Shown here in pieces: positions 48,076 through 57,726 of a stretch of DNA of 64,000 nucleotides; positions within the stretch are counted from its first letter, which is position 1; the number at the start of each line of letters is the position of its first letter. Below the pieces are notes generated by a model. The model had not been told where the DNA came from, ran no database searches, and saw only the letters and a program-made list of their open reading frames with translations. The translations under genes were made by a program, and so were the position numbers. The stretch is from Enterococcus canintestini. GTDB lineage: Bacteria; Bacillota; Bacilli; Lactobacillales; Enterococcaceae. The stretch spans positions 16,894 through 80,893 of the forward strand of contig NZ_JXKG01000011.1 in the NCBI RefSeq assembly GCF_001885735.1, in the 5' to 3' direction.

Positions 48076-49644
48076 TTAATCCTCAAATGAAAGTAATTGT
48101 TCTAGTTTGTTACGGCCAATAACTTTGATTAAAAGGGGAATGCGTGGTCCGTGATCTTGGTTTAACGTTAATTGATAAAGTGCGGTAAAGAGCGCTTTTT
48201 GTGCAGTACGTTTTTCTTTTTTGTCAGTTGCAGTACTTAAGTCATAAATTTTTTGCATTAATTCTGTCTCTGTGAGAGCAGTTGTCTGAGGTAGAAGCTG
48301 GCGAAATTCTTTTATTTGTTGTTTTACCTCTGGGCTAAGTGTTTGGTATACTTTTGTATTTGGCGTTTCACAAATTGTAATCAGACGATTTTTCGCATCA
48401 TTTTCAATCCAGTATTGGGCTCGTGGCAGAATATAAGCAATGGCTTCTGATGAATAGAGATTTTCTTTTTCTAATAATTTTTGGGCCAGAGTGGCGTTAT
48501 TCGCAGTTAGAGATAAAATACTTACGACATGCCCAAATTCAGGATAAGTTTTTGTAAGATCAACACCAGTTAATTGTAATAATTGTTGGTTTGTTTCGTC
48601 TAAATCGCCTTTTTTAGCCTTTGATACTAAGCGTTCAAATTCTGCGTAGTTTCGCAAAACATCATCATCTAAGCCTAAATCAAACTGAGCTTTTGGCTGA
48701 TATTTTCCATATAAGTAAAATACCAATTCTGGTGTATAAATAGATAATAAATCGGGCAAAGTTAAAATATTCCCTGTGGAACTGGACATTTTCTTTGTTT
48801 GCCCTTTGATATTGACAAAATCATAAGGTTGATAGATTGGCGCATGCCAATTAAAGATTTCTTTTGCAATCGCTTTTGCCACGTCGAAGCTACCATTTTT
48901 TGAAGAATGGTCTTTTCCCCCAGGTTCAAAAGCCACCTTTTCATACCGCCAGCGCATAGGCCAATCAATTTTCCAATGAAGTTTGATTCTTTGCTTTTGT
49001 CCAATCGTTTGTTGGCCAACGTGCTGACAATTTTGACATGTATAAAAAATAGTTTGTGTCGTTTCATCATAACGTGTAATTGTAGTGGTATCGTGGTAAC
49101 AATTATCACAATATAAAGAGATTGGATAATAATTTTCTCGCTCAGCTTGATCGGGTTTTTCAGAACGAAAACGGCTTAAAATATCATATATCTCTTTGCG
49201 CTTACTCAGAGCTAGGGCAATTTCCTCATCGTAATTTCCACCTTCATAAGCTTGTGTTTCAAAAATAAATTCAGGTTTAATCGTCATTTTTTCTAAATCA
49301 TTGCGAAATAATTGTTCAAAATAATCACCATAGGAAGTAGCTGTAGTATCTTTTTTAGGAGCTGCTACTTTTGTATAAGGCATGCCGATACTTTTGGCTG
49401 ATACCCCCGTAACATTTTGGGGAATTTTGCGTAAACGATCATAATCATCCCAAGATAAAATATAACGAGGCTTGGCGCCTAAAAAAGTGAGTGCTTGAGT
49501 GACGAAATAAGTGGTAGCAATTTCACGAAAATTCCCCACGTGAATGTAACCAGAAGGACTAACGCCAGAAGCGCATGTAATCGTATTTTTTTGATCTGAC
49601 TGTTGGTTGATTAATTTGTTAGCGATTTCAAAAGCCCAATGCAT
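48076..49644 (-). CDS. lysK: Class I lysyl-tRNA synthetase
   Basis: A 522-residue class I enzyme. The HIGH-type motif is SGYIHVGNFRE near residue 30, and the KMSKS loop is KKMSSSTGN near 287. A zinc-ribbon-like CDNC...CQNC pair lies between them. Most bacteria, including lactic acid bacteria, use class II LysS; class I is mainly archaeal and scattered in bacteria. It lies between argS and argR on the minus strand. AAGGAGG precedes the ATG. A TG-extended TACAAT about 45 bases upstream may be its promoter. Confidence 0.92.
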   Translation of the reverse strand: MHWAFEIANKLINQQSDQKNTITCASGVSPSGYIHVGNFREIATTYFVTQALTFLGAKPRYILSWDDYDRLRKIPQNVTGVSAKSIGMPYTKVAAPKKDTTATSYGDYFEQLFRNDLEKMTIKPEFIFETQAYEGGNYDEEIALALSKRKEIYDILSRFRSEKPDQAERENYYPISLYCDNCYHDTTTITRYDETTQTIFYTCQNCQHVGQQTIGQKQRIKLHWKIDWPMRWRYEKVAFEPGGKDHSSKNGSFDVAKAIAKEIFNWHAPIYQPYDFVNIKGQTKKMSSSTGNILTLPDLLSIYTPELVFYLYGKYQPKAQFDLGLDDDVLRNYAEFERLVSKAKKGDLDETNQQLLQLTGVDLTKTYPEFGHVVSILSLTANNATLAQKLLEKENLYSSEAIAYILPRAQYWIENDAKNRLITICETPNTKVYQTLSPEVKQQIKEFRQLLPQTTALTETELMQKIYDLSTATDKKEKRTAQKALFTALYQLTLNQDHGPRIPLLIKVIGRNKLEQLLSFED

Positions 49645-49752
49645 AAAAAAACCTCCTTGTTAAAATTTATTCAGCTATTTCTTTTAATTGTAGCATTGAA
49701 TTGAAAAAAATTCCTTTTTGCTCTTTTTAAAGATTGTTTTGCAGCAGAGTAA

Positions 49753-49789
49753 ATAAAAAACACTCAAACAGTTAACTGTTTTGAGTGTT
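49753..49789 (-). terminator. Terminator of argR
   Basis: On the minus strand AACACTCAAACAGTTAA-type arms form a near-perfect stem followed by TTTTTTATTT. Confidence 0.85.
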
Positions 49790-49798
49790 AAATTTATA

Positions 49799-50269
49799 CT
49801 AAGCAATGATATGCGATCTGAAGTATTCTTCAATTTTAGCTGCATCTTCTTCGGTGCGGGAGATGACAATAACCGTATCAAAGCCTGCGATGGTGGTTAC
49901 TTTTTCTGGTACTTCAATATCATCGATTAAAGCACATAAGACTTGGGCGTTATCGGGAATCGTTACAATAATGGTTAAAAAATGCACCCGTTCCACTTTA
50001 ACTACCACATCTTCAACCATATGGATTAGACGACGTTCTTCTTCGCGACCATCTCCATCAAAGCGGTCACCTTGAAAAATTTCAAAACGAGCGATGCCAT
50101 TGTCATCAGGTGCCTTAATGATTTTTAAATCGCGAATATCACGAGAAATTGTAGCTTGAGTAGCACTTACACCATGACTTTCCAAGATATTTAGTAATTC
50201 TTCTTGGGTGCGAACGGTTTGATTGCTAATGATTTGTTTAATTAATAAATGACGGTCTGCTTTACGCAT
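49799..50269 (-). CDS. argR: Arginine repressor ArgR/AhrC
   Basis: A 156-residue repressor with the N-terminal winged helix (GVSATQATISRDIRDLKI near 33-50) and the C-terminal hexamerisation/arginine-binding domain with VTTIAGFDTVIVISR near 122. AAGGAG lies before the ATG. Enterococci usually have several ArgR paralogues, some controlling the arc genes; this one is 8 kb from arcA in the same arginine block. It is its own unit, read away from rpsB. Confidence 0.93.
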   Translation of the reverse strand: MRKADRHLLIKQIISNQTVRTQEELLNILESHGVSATQATISRDIRDLKIIKAPDDNGIARFEIFQGDRFDGDGREEERRLIHMVEDVVVKVERVHFLTIIVTIPDNAQVLCALIDDIEVPEKVTTIAGFDTVIVISRTEEDAAKIEEYFRSHIIA

Positions 50270-50565
50270 TTGTTTGCTCCTTTATCAATAAATTTGCAAC
50301 CTCATCATAACAAAATACTTTATTTTATGATAGTCTTATTAATGTTTTTTTATACACTGGATGTTTTCATAATACAAATTTATGCGTAATGTAGCACTTT
50401 TATAGTAAAAGTTTGAATTATCTGTCTTTTTTAACAGAAAAATATTTCTCTGAATAATTTTCTCCGAATAATAAAAAGTAATAAAAAAATCGTCACTTTT
50501 TATATGTTGTCAAGTAACTCTTTTTTTATTTAAAAGATAAAGATTAAAAAAAGCGACTTTCAGAC

Positions 50566-50594
50566 TTGAAACTCATCACCATTATCGGTATAAT
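50566..50594 (+). promoter_or_regulatory. rpsB promoter
   Basis: TTGAAA at 50566-50571, 17-base spacer, TATAAT at 50589-50594. Confidence 0.85.
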
Positions 50595-50600
50595 GGCTAA

Positions 50601-50738
50601 GGATGTGGGGAAAACCTACAGACCACAAAATCCACATCAAAAACGGATCTGAGACAGGGTGCTTTACCAAATAGTAAAGTCTGCCAAGGAGCTTGACGTT
50701 TTTGAAAGGGAAAAAACCAAATTGGAGGAAACAAAAAC
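50601..50738 (+). ncRNA. rpsB 5' leader RNA (Lacto-rpsB type)
   Basis: A 138-base leader between a consensus promoter and rpsB, rich in paired segments such as TTTACCAAATAGTAAA. Lactobacillales have a described Lacto-rpsB leader motif at this position, thought to bind S2 or sense it. I assign it by position and structure content, not by a covariance search. The stretch 50281-50560 before it is AT-rich and holds no gene. Confidence 0.55.
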
Positions 50739-51524
50739 ATGGCAGTAATCTCAATGAAACAATTGCTAGAAGCCGGCGTACACTTTGGTCACCAAACACG
50801 TCGCTGGAACCCAAAAATGAAGAAATATATCTTCACAGAACGTAATGGTATCTACATTATCGACTTGCAAAAAACAGTTAAATTAGTAGATGCAGCTTAC
50901 GACTACATGAAAAACGTTGCAGAAGAAGGCGGCGTTGCATTGTTTGTTGGTACTAAAAAACAAGCACAAGAAGCAATCAAAGAAGAAGCAACTCGTGCAG
51001 GTCAATTCTATGTTAACCATCGTTGGTTAGGTGGTACTTTGACTAACTGGGAAACAATCCAAAAACGTGTTGCACGTTTGAAACAAATCAACAAAATGGA
51101 AGAAGACGGTACTTTTGAAGTACTACCTAAAAAAGAAGTTGTGGGCTTAAACAAAGAACGCGAACGTCTTGAAAAATTCTTAGGTGGTATCGCTGATATG
51201 CCTCGTATTCCAGATGTAATGTACATCGTTGACCCTCGTAAAGAACGTATTGCTGTTCAAGAAGCTCGTAAATTGAATATCCCAATCGTAGCGATGGTTG
51301 ATACAAACTGTGATCCAGATGAAATCGATGTTGTAATCCCATCAAATGACGATGCGATTCGTGCCGTTAAATTAATTACAGCTAAAATGGCTGATGCATT
51401 AATCGAAGGCAACCAAGGTGAAGACCAAGTTGTTGAAGAAACTTTCGTATCAGAAGATTCTGAAGGCACAACTTCAATTGAAGAAATCGTTGACGTTGTT
51501 GAAGGCGACAACCAAGCTGAATAA
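50739..51524 (+). CDS. rpsB: 30S ribosomal protein S2
   Basis: A 261-residue S2, starting [32 protein letters not shown]. The LGGTLTNW and [19 protein letters not shown] segments are standard. It has an acidic tail beyond the core. It is followed by tsf, with a terminator-like hairpin between them, so tsf gets both read-through and possibly its own transcript. GGAGGAAAC before the ATG. Confidence 0.97.
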   Translation: MAVISMKQLLEAGVHFGHQTRRWNPKMKKYIFTERNGIYIIDLQKTVKLVDAAYDYMKNVAEEGGVALFVGTKKQAQEAIKEEATRAGQFYVNHRWLGGTLTNWETIQKRVARLKQINKMEEDGTFEVLPKKEVVGLNKERERLEKFLGGIADMPRIPDVMYIVDPRKERIAVQEARKLNIPIVAMVDTNCDPDEIDVVIPSNDDAIRAVKLITAKMADALIEGNQGEDQVVEETFVSEDSEGTTSIEEIVDVVEGDNQAE

Positions 51525-51549
51525 TTCAGTTGCATAAATTTTGACACGG

Positions 51550-51604
51550 AGCTGTTTCAAAGGCTAGGCGGCAAGCCTCACTCTCCTTTGAAACAGCTTT
51601 TTTT
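51550..51604 (+). terminator. rpsB-tsf intercistronic terminator
   Basis: Perfect 14-bp stem (51550-51563 with 51585-51598), an inner AGGC/GCCT helix and a T-run. Likely partial, to make more S2 than EF-Ts. Confidence 0.85.
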
Positions 51605-51651
51605 AAAGAAATGCAGGCTACCTGCAACAAACTTCGAGGAGGAACCACAAA

Positions 51652-52533
51652 ATGGCAGATGTTACAGCTAAAATGGTTAAAGAATTACGCGACATGACTG
51701 GTGTCGGTATGATGGATGCAAAACGCGCATTAGTAGAAGTTGAAGGCAATATTGAAAAAGCCGTAGACTTATTAAGAGAAAAAGGTATGGCAAAAGCAGC
51801 TAAGAAAAATGATCGTATTGCCGCAGAAGGTTTAGCTTCTGTTGCAGTAAACGGTAACGTTGCTGCTGTTGTTGAAGTTAACTCAGAAACTGACTTCGTT
51901 TCTAAAAACGAAATGTTCCAAGATTTAGTTAAAGAAATCGCTGAATTAGTAGCTGCGAATAAACCAGCTGACATGGAAGCAGCAATGAAATTAGAAACTG
52001 CTAAAGGTACTGTTGAAGCAGCTTTAATTGAAGCAACTCAAGTTATTGGTGAAAAAATCAGCTTCCGTCGTTTTGAAGTTGTTGAAAAAGATGATAACGC
52101 AGCCTTTGGTGGCTACTTACACATGGGTGGTCGGATTGCTGTATTGACTGTTTTAGAAGGTACAACTGATGAAACAGTAGCAAAAGACGTTGCAATGCAC
52201 GTTGCTGCTATCAACCCACGCTATGTTGATGAATCACAAATTCCAGCTGAAGAATTAGAACATGAAAAAAATGTTTTAACTGAACAAGCATTAAACGAAG
52301 GCAAACCAGCTAATATCGTTGAAAAAATGGTTGAAGGCCGCTTGAAGAAATTCAAAGCTGAAATTTCTTTAGTTGACCAACCATTTGTTAAAGACCCAGA
52401 TATGACTGTTTCTCAATACGTTGCTTCAAAAGGCGCTACAGTGAAATCATTTGTACGTTTTGAAGTTGGCGAAGGTATCGAAAAACGTGAAGATAACTTT
52501 GTTGAAGAAGTTATGAGCCAAGTTAAAAAATAA
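51652..52533 (+). CDS. tsf: Elongation factor Ts
   Basis: A 293-residue nucleotide-exchange factor for EF-Tu. The N-terminal UBA-like domain ([19 protein letters not shown]) and the [10 protein letters not shown] core motif near 80-89, which meets EF-Tu, are present, as is the C-terminal coiled coil. CGAGGAGG precedes the ATG. Confidence 0.97.
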   Translation: MADVTAKMVKELRDMTGVGMMDAKRALVEVEGNIEKAVDLLREKGMAKAAKKNDRIAAEGLASVAVNGNVAAVVEVNSETDFVSKNEMFQDLVKEIAELVAANKPADMEAAMKLETAKGTVEAALIEATQVIGEKISFRRFEVVEKDDNAAFGGYLHMGGRIAVLTVLEGTTDETVAKDVAMHVAAINPRYVDESQIPAEELEHEKNVLTEQALNEGKPANIVEKMVEGRLKKFKAEISLVDQPFVKDPDMTVSQYVASKGATVKSFVRFEVGEGIEKREDNFVEEVMSQVKK

Positions 52534-52552
52534 TTCTATTCAATTGAATAGT

Positions 52553-52583
52553 AGGGAACGCATTTTATGCGCTCCCTTTTTTT
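52553..52583 (+). terminator. Terminator of tsf
   Basis: GGGAACGCAT pairs with ATGCGCTCCC (one mismatch), then TTTTTTT. Confidence 0.85.
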
Positions 52584-52597
52584 AAAGCCAGTTATAA

Positions 52598-53407
<810 letters not shown>

Positions 53408-53965
53408 ATGGCTGATGCAACTATGACAGAAGCAAAAGAAAAAATGCAAAAAGTCGCTGAAAACTTGCAGCGTACATTAGGACAAATTCGTGCAGGTCGT
53501 GCGAACTCTGGTTTATTAGACCGAGTTTTAGTACCTTATTACGGGGTACCAACACCACTTAATCAAATGGCTTCTATTCAAACACCAGAAGCACGAGTTC
53601 TTTTAATCACACCTTTTGATAAATCAATGATTAAAGAAGTGGAAAAAGCTTTACTAACAAGTGATATCGGGATTACACCACAAAGCGATGGTACTGTAAT
53701 TCGCTTAGTTTTCCCACAGCTAACAGAAGAACGCCGAAAAGAACTGGCTAAAGAAGTGAAAAAAGAAGCTGAAAATGCTAAAATTGCAGTTCGTAATGTT
53801 CGTCGCGATGCAATGGATGCTTATAAGAAACAAGAAAAAAATAGTGATATTACAGAAGATGACTTGCGCAACTTAGAAAAAGACGTGCAACAATTAACTG
53901 ATGATAGCATTAAGCAGTTGGATCAAATTGCGGCAGATAAAGAAAAAGAACTTTTAGAAGTTTAA
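53408..53965 (+). CDS. frr: Ribosome recycling factor
   Basis: A 185-residue RRF: two-domain protein with the long helical arms ([20 protein letters not shown] near residues 22-41 and the terminal helix) and the [18 protein letters not shown] motif. With EF-G it splits the post-termination ribosome. Starts on the base after the pyrH stop, with GGGGAAG inside pyrH as ribosome site. Confidence 0.97.
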   Translation: MADATMTEAKEKMQKVAENLQRTLGQIRAGRANSGLLDRVLVPYYGVPTPLNQMASIQTPEARVLLITPFDKSMIKEVEKALLTSDIGITPQSDGTVIRLVFPQLTEERRKELAKEVKKEAENAKIAVRNVRRDAMDAYKKQEKNSDITEDDLRNLEKDVQQLTDDSIKQLDQIAADKEKELLEV

Positions 53966-53976
53966 TAAAAGTTTTT

Positions 53977-54016
53977 AGAAGGTGTGACAAAAGTCTTGTC
54001 ACACCTTCTTTTTTTT
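53977..54016 (+). terminator. Terminator of pyrH-frr
   Basis: Perfect 14-bp stem (53977-53990 with 53996-54009), 5-base loop, T-run. Confidence 0.92.
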
Positions 54017-54236
54017 GCGAATAAACGGTATGAAAAAAATAGCCTCTTTTTTTGTGGAACAATTTTAAATTAAAAGATTAATTTACCAATAAATTTTCAA
54101 CTTTATAAAGGAAAAGAGTTTTTTTGTGAAACATTACTCCGAGTAAAAAAGCGCTTTTGAAATCCATTTTGTGGATAACATCCTTTAATAATTTTAAAAA
54201 GCATTCTTGCTTTTCATAGGCAAGTATTCTGATTAT

Positions 54237-54245
54237 TGCTATAAT
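54237..54245 (+). promoter_or_regulatory. Extended -10 before uppS
   Basis: TGCTATAAT, the likely promoter of uppS-cdsA. The remaining bases 54017-54236 are AT-rich and show no gene. Confidence 0.6.
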
Positions 54246-54292
54246 AGGGAAGATGATTTACTTGCGAGTAAAAATAGTTAGGAGGCTTTTTT

Positions 54293-55078
54293 ATGTGGCG
54301 TTTTTTTCCACAGAAAAATAAATACGTTCAAGAAGAAGCGGCGTTTACATTTGATCAGAATAAGGAAATTCCCAAACATATCGCAATTATTATGGACGGT
54401 AATGGTCGCTGGGCACAAAACCGTCGTTTGCCCCGTGTTGCTGGACATAAAGAAGGAATGGAAACGGTCAAAAAGATCACAAAACATGCATCTCGTTTGG
54501 GGGTAAAAGTTTTAACATTATACGCTTTTTCAACTGAAAATTGGAAACGACCAGAAGAAGAAGTAAGTTTTTTGATGCAGTTACCGGTCGACTTTTTTGA
54601 TAAATTTGTCCCAGAACTAATCAAAGAAAATGTGAAAGTAAACGTAATGGGCTATATTGAATTTTTGCCTGCCCATACACAAGATGCGGTAAAACGTGCA
54701 ATTGAGCAAACCAAAGATAACACTGGGATGGTACTAAACTTCGCTTTAAACTATGGCAGTCGAGCAGAAATAGTTACTGCTGTGCAAGATATTTATACAG
54801 AATTTAAAGAAAAAGATGCTAAAAAAGAAGCAATCACAGAAGAAGTGATCAGCAATCATTTGATGACAGGATTTCTACCTGCTGAATTGCAAAATCCCGA
54901 ATTACTAATTCGAACAAGTGGTGAAGAACGAATTAGCAACTTTTTATTGTGGCAAATTGCCTATAGTGAATTTTTCTTTACGGATGCGTTGTGGCCAGAT
55001 TTTAATGGCGAGTTGTTGGAGATGGCCATTGCCACTTTCCAAAATCGTGATCGGCGTTTTGGCGGTTTAAAAAAATAG
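54293..55078 (+). CDS. uppS: Undecaprenyl pyrophosphate synthase
   Basis: A 261-residue cis-prenyltransferase that makes the C55 lipid carrier for cell-wall synthesis. HIAIIMDGNGRWA holds the catalytic Asp near residue 36, and LYAFSTENWKRP and the C-terminal LLIRTSGEERISNFLLWQ are family motifs. AGGAGG precedes the ATG. It is followed by cdsA 31 bases later. Confidence 0.96.
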   Translation: MWRFFPQKNKYVQEEAAFTFDQNKEIPKHIAIIMDGNGRWAQNRRLPRVAGHKEGMETVKKITKHASRLGVKVLTLYAFSTENWKRPEEEVSFLMQLPVDFFDKFVPELIKENVKVNVMGYIEFLPAHTQDAVKRAIEQTKDNTGMVLNFALNYGSRAEIVTAVQDIYTEFKEKDAKKEAITEEVISNHLMTGFLPAELQNPELLIRTSGEERISNFLLWQIAYSEFFFTDALWPDFNGELLEMAIATFQNRDRRFGGLKK

Positions 55079-55109
55079 TTAAATTTGTAAAAACAAAGGA
55101 GGAATGGTT

Positions 55110-55910
55110 GTGAGACAAAGAGTTATCACAGCAGTTGTCGCGCTGGCATTATTTATTCCCATTATTTATGTCGGGGGCGTAGCAATTGAAGTGACTGCAG
55201 CAGTGCTTGCTGTAGTGGCTGTTTATGAATTATTTAGAATGAAAGAACTGAACATCATTAGTTTTGAAGGAATTATTAGTGCTATTGGTGCGGTACTACT
55301 AGTATTGCCAAAAGCGCGCTGGTTTTTCTTTTTACCCGCTAATGTGGATAATTTTTCGTTGTTTTATTTAACGGTATTATTACTACTAGGGGCAGCTGTC
55401 GTTTCTAAAAACATGTACACCATCGATGAAGCTGGATTTCCAGTTTTAGTTAGTCTATATGTTGGCATGGGATTTCGCGAATTTGTTAGCGCCAGGACTG
55501 AGAGTTTAATTATTCTATTTTTTGGTTTACTAATCGTGTGGGCAACAGATATTGGAGCGTATATGGTTGGCCGCCAATATGGCAAAAATAAATTGTGGCC
55601 GGAAATTTCGCCTAATAAGACAGTGGAAGGTGCTCTAGGTGGGATTGTTTCTGCGGTAGTAGTAGCTGCGATTTATGTTTTAATTTTTCAAAGCCAGCAA
55701 GACTTTGGTCATTCTTTACCGTTAGTCCTTATCTTTACGATTATTTTTTCAATTGTGGGGCAATTTGGTGATTTGGTTGAATCGGCAATTAAGCGACATT
55801 TTGGTGTAAAAGATTCTGGTAATATTTTACCTGGCCATGGTGGTATTTTAGATCGTTTTGATAGTATGTTGTTTGTTTTTCCAATTATGCACTTATTTGG
55901 AATTTTTTAA
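55110..55910 (+). CDS. cdsA: Phosphatidate cytidylyltransferase
   Basis: A 266-residue membrane enzyme making CDP-diacylglycerol. It has about eight helices and the C-terminal signature VGQFGDLVESAIKRHFGVKDSGNILPGHGG, with its DRFDS end, near residues 212-250. AAAGGAGG is seven bases before GTG 55110; the ATG at 55104 is too near. The uppS-cdsA-rseP order is the usual one. Confidence 0.95.
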   Translation: MRQRVITAVVALALFIPIIYVGGVAIEVTAAVLAVVAVYELFRMKELNIISFEGIISAIGAVLLVLPKARWFFFLPANVDNFSLFYLTVLLLLGAAVVSKNMYTIDEAGFPVLVSLYVGMGFREFVSARTESLIILFFGLLIVWATDIGAYMVGRQYGKNKLWPEISPNKTVEGALGGIVSAVVVAAIYVLIFQSQQDFGHSLPLVLIFTIIFSIVGQFGDLVESAIKRHFGVKDSGNILPGHGGILDRFDSMLFVFPIMHLFGIF

Positions 55911-55917
55911 AAAAAGT

Positions 55918-55962
55918 AGTCTTTAAAAGTTGGCGCTATGGCTAGCTTTTAAAGGCTTTTTT
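55918..55962 (+). terminator. Terminator of uppS-cdsA
   Basis: CTTTAAAAG/CTTTTAAAG type stem with an outer AG/CT and a T-run. An A/T-rich stretch to 56099 follows without a gene. Confidence 0.8.
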
Positions 55963-56099
55963 ATATGAAGAATGGATGGAATTTTACAAATGTAGGAAAC
56001 TTGCTAGTGGAAAAGATTTCTTGTAACGTTTTTAAGCTGCTGAAAGATTTGATTTCAAATTGATAAAAGAATAAAATGACAAAAAGCCCTAGGAAAGTT

Positions 56100-56126
56100 T
56101 TGTCTAGACTATTTGTATGCTAAAAT
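56100..56126 (+). promoter_or_regulatory. rseP promoter
   Basis: TTGTCT at 56100-56105 and a TG-extended TAAAAT at 56121-56126, spacer 15 bases. Confidence 0.55.
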
Positions 56127-56205
56127 AAAAAGGCACTACTTTAGGTGTGGGAAAAATAGTTTTTGGTGAAATAAAACAAAACTATGCATGAAGGGAAGAC
56201 ACAAC

Positions 56206-57474
56206 ATGAAGACAATTATTACGTTTATTCTCGTGTTTAGTGTAATCGTTATTATACACGAATTCGGGCATTACTTTTTTGCTAAAAGAGCTGGTATTTT
56301 GGTGCGAGAATTTGCAATTGGAATGGGACCTAAAATCTGGGGCCATCAAGGAAAAGATGGCACGACATTTACTTTACGGGCCTTACCGATTGGAGGTTAC
56401 GTTCGGATGGCGGGAAATGGTGAAGATGAGGTTGAATTAACACCAGGGATGCCAGTAGGACTAGTTTTAAATGATGAAGGTAAAGTAAAGCAAATTAATA
56501 CTAGTAGCAAAGTACAGTTACCCACAGCTTTTCCTTTTGAATTGGCTGAATTTGATCTAGAAGATGAGTTATTTGTATCAGGTTATCAAAATGGTGATGA
56601 AAGCCAGCAAATGCGTTATGAAGTTTTACATGATGCGACAATTATTGAATCTGATGGGGTTGAAGTGAGAATCGCACCTCGCGATGTACAATTTCAGTCT
56701 GCCAAATTATGGCAGCGGATGTTGACCAACTTTGCTGGGCCGATGAATAATTTCTTATTAGCGATTGTTTTGTTTATTGTTATTACCTTCCTTCAAGGCG
56801 GCGTAGCGATTACCAATACTAATAAAATTGGGGCAATTAGCGAGAATTCACCCGCGCAAATGGCGCAGTTAAAAGAAGGCGATTCAATTGAAAGTGTTGA
56901 TGGTAAGCAGATTTCTTCTTGGGAAGATTTAACTGCTGCCATTACAAGTAGTAAAAATAAAGTCTTACATTTTACCGTTAAAAGAGGAAATGAAACATTT
57001 ACGACGGAAGTTACCCCTAAAAAAGAAAATGTTGAAGGGCAAGAAGTGGTTCGGATTGGGGTGCAAGTTCCCATGGATACCAGTGTCACAGCGAAGTTAA
57101 CTGGGGGTGTAAAACAAGCAGTTAACAGTTCAGTCCAATTGTTACGGGCTTTGGGTAATTTAATTGCCAAACCAGATATTAATAAATTAGGTGGGCCAGT
57201 GGCAATGTTTCAAATGTCATCAGAAGCGGCTAAACAAGGTCCTTTGACGGTCATGCTCTTAATGGCTGTTATTTCAATGAATTTAGGCGTAATGAATTTA
57301 TTGCCAATCCCCGCATTGGACGGTGGGAAAATTGTGCTTAATATTATTGAAGGTCTGCGAGGGAAACCGCTAAGTCAAGAAAAAGAAGGAATTTTAACAT
57401 TAATCGGTTTTGGCTTTTTGCTATTGCTGATGGTTTTAGTTACGTGGAATGATATTCAACGCTGGTTCTTTTAA
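56206..57474 (+). CDS. rseP: Site-2 intramembrane metalloprotease RseP (Eep)
   Basis: A 422-residue S2P protease with the zinc motif VIIHEFGHYFF (HExxH) in the first helix, one PDZ domain near residues 190-260, and the LLPIPALDGGK motif giving the third ligand. In E. faecalis the orthologue Eep trims lipoprotein-derived sex pheromones and an anti-sigma factor. AAGGGAAG is seven bases before ATG 56206; ATG 56188 lies before the ribosome site. proS, which follows rseP in many Firmicutes, is absent here. Confidence 0.94.
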   Translation: MKTIITFILVFSVIVIIHEFGHYFFAKRAGILVREFAIGMGPKIWGHQGKDGTTFTLRALPIGGYVRMAGNGEDEVELTPGMPVGLVLNDEGKVKQINTSSKVQLPTAFPFELAEFDLEDELFVSGYQNGDESQQMRYEVLHDATIIESDGVEVRIAPRDVQFQSAKLWQRMLTNFAGPMNNFLLAIVLFIVITFLQGGVAITNTNKIGAISENSPAQMAQLKEGDSIESVDGKQISSWEDLTAAITSSKNKVLHFTVKRGNETFTTEVTPKKENVEGQEVVRIGVQVPMDTSVTAKLTGGVKQAVNSSVQLLRALGNLIAKPDINKLGGPVAMFQMSSEAAKQGPLTVMLLMAVISMNLGVMNLLPIPALDGGKIVLNIIEGLRGKPLSQEKEGILTLIGFGFLLLLMVLVTWNDIQRWFF

Positions 57475-57516
57475 AACGTAGCTTGAAAGTTTAAGAAAAT
57501 AGAAAAAATACATTAA

Positions 57517-57553
57517 AAATGTCAAACAGTTTTCATTGTTTGGCATTTTTTTA
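57517..57553 (+). terminator. Terminator of rseP
   Basis: AATGTCAAACA pairs with TGTTTGGCATT (one G-U), then TTTTTTT. Confidence 0.88.
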
Positions 57554-57726
57554 TGGGTGCAATAATTCCAAATATGGCTTATACTATTTCAGGTACCTTA
57601 GTAAATTTAATGGTTCGATTTTCAGATTAAAAATTGATTTTTTAGGTACTTATTTGCTTATTAAGCAAAATTAATTGAAGTTTATTTTGATGCTTCAAGC
57701 TTTTTATAAAAAAGGGGGAAGGTTTT

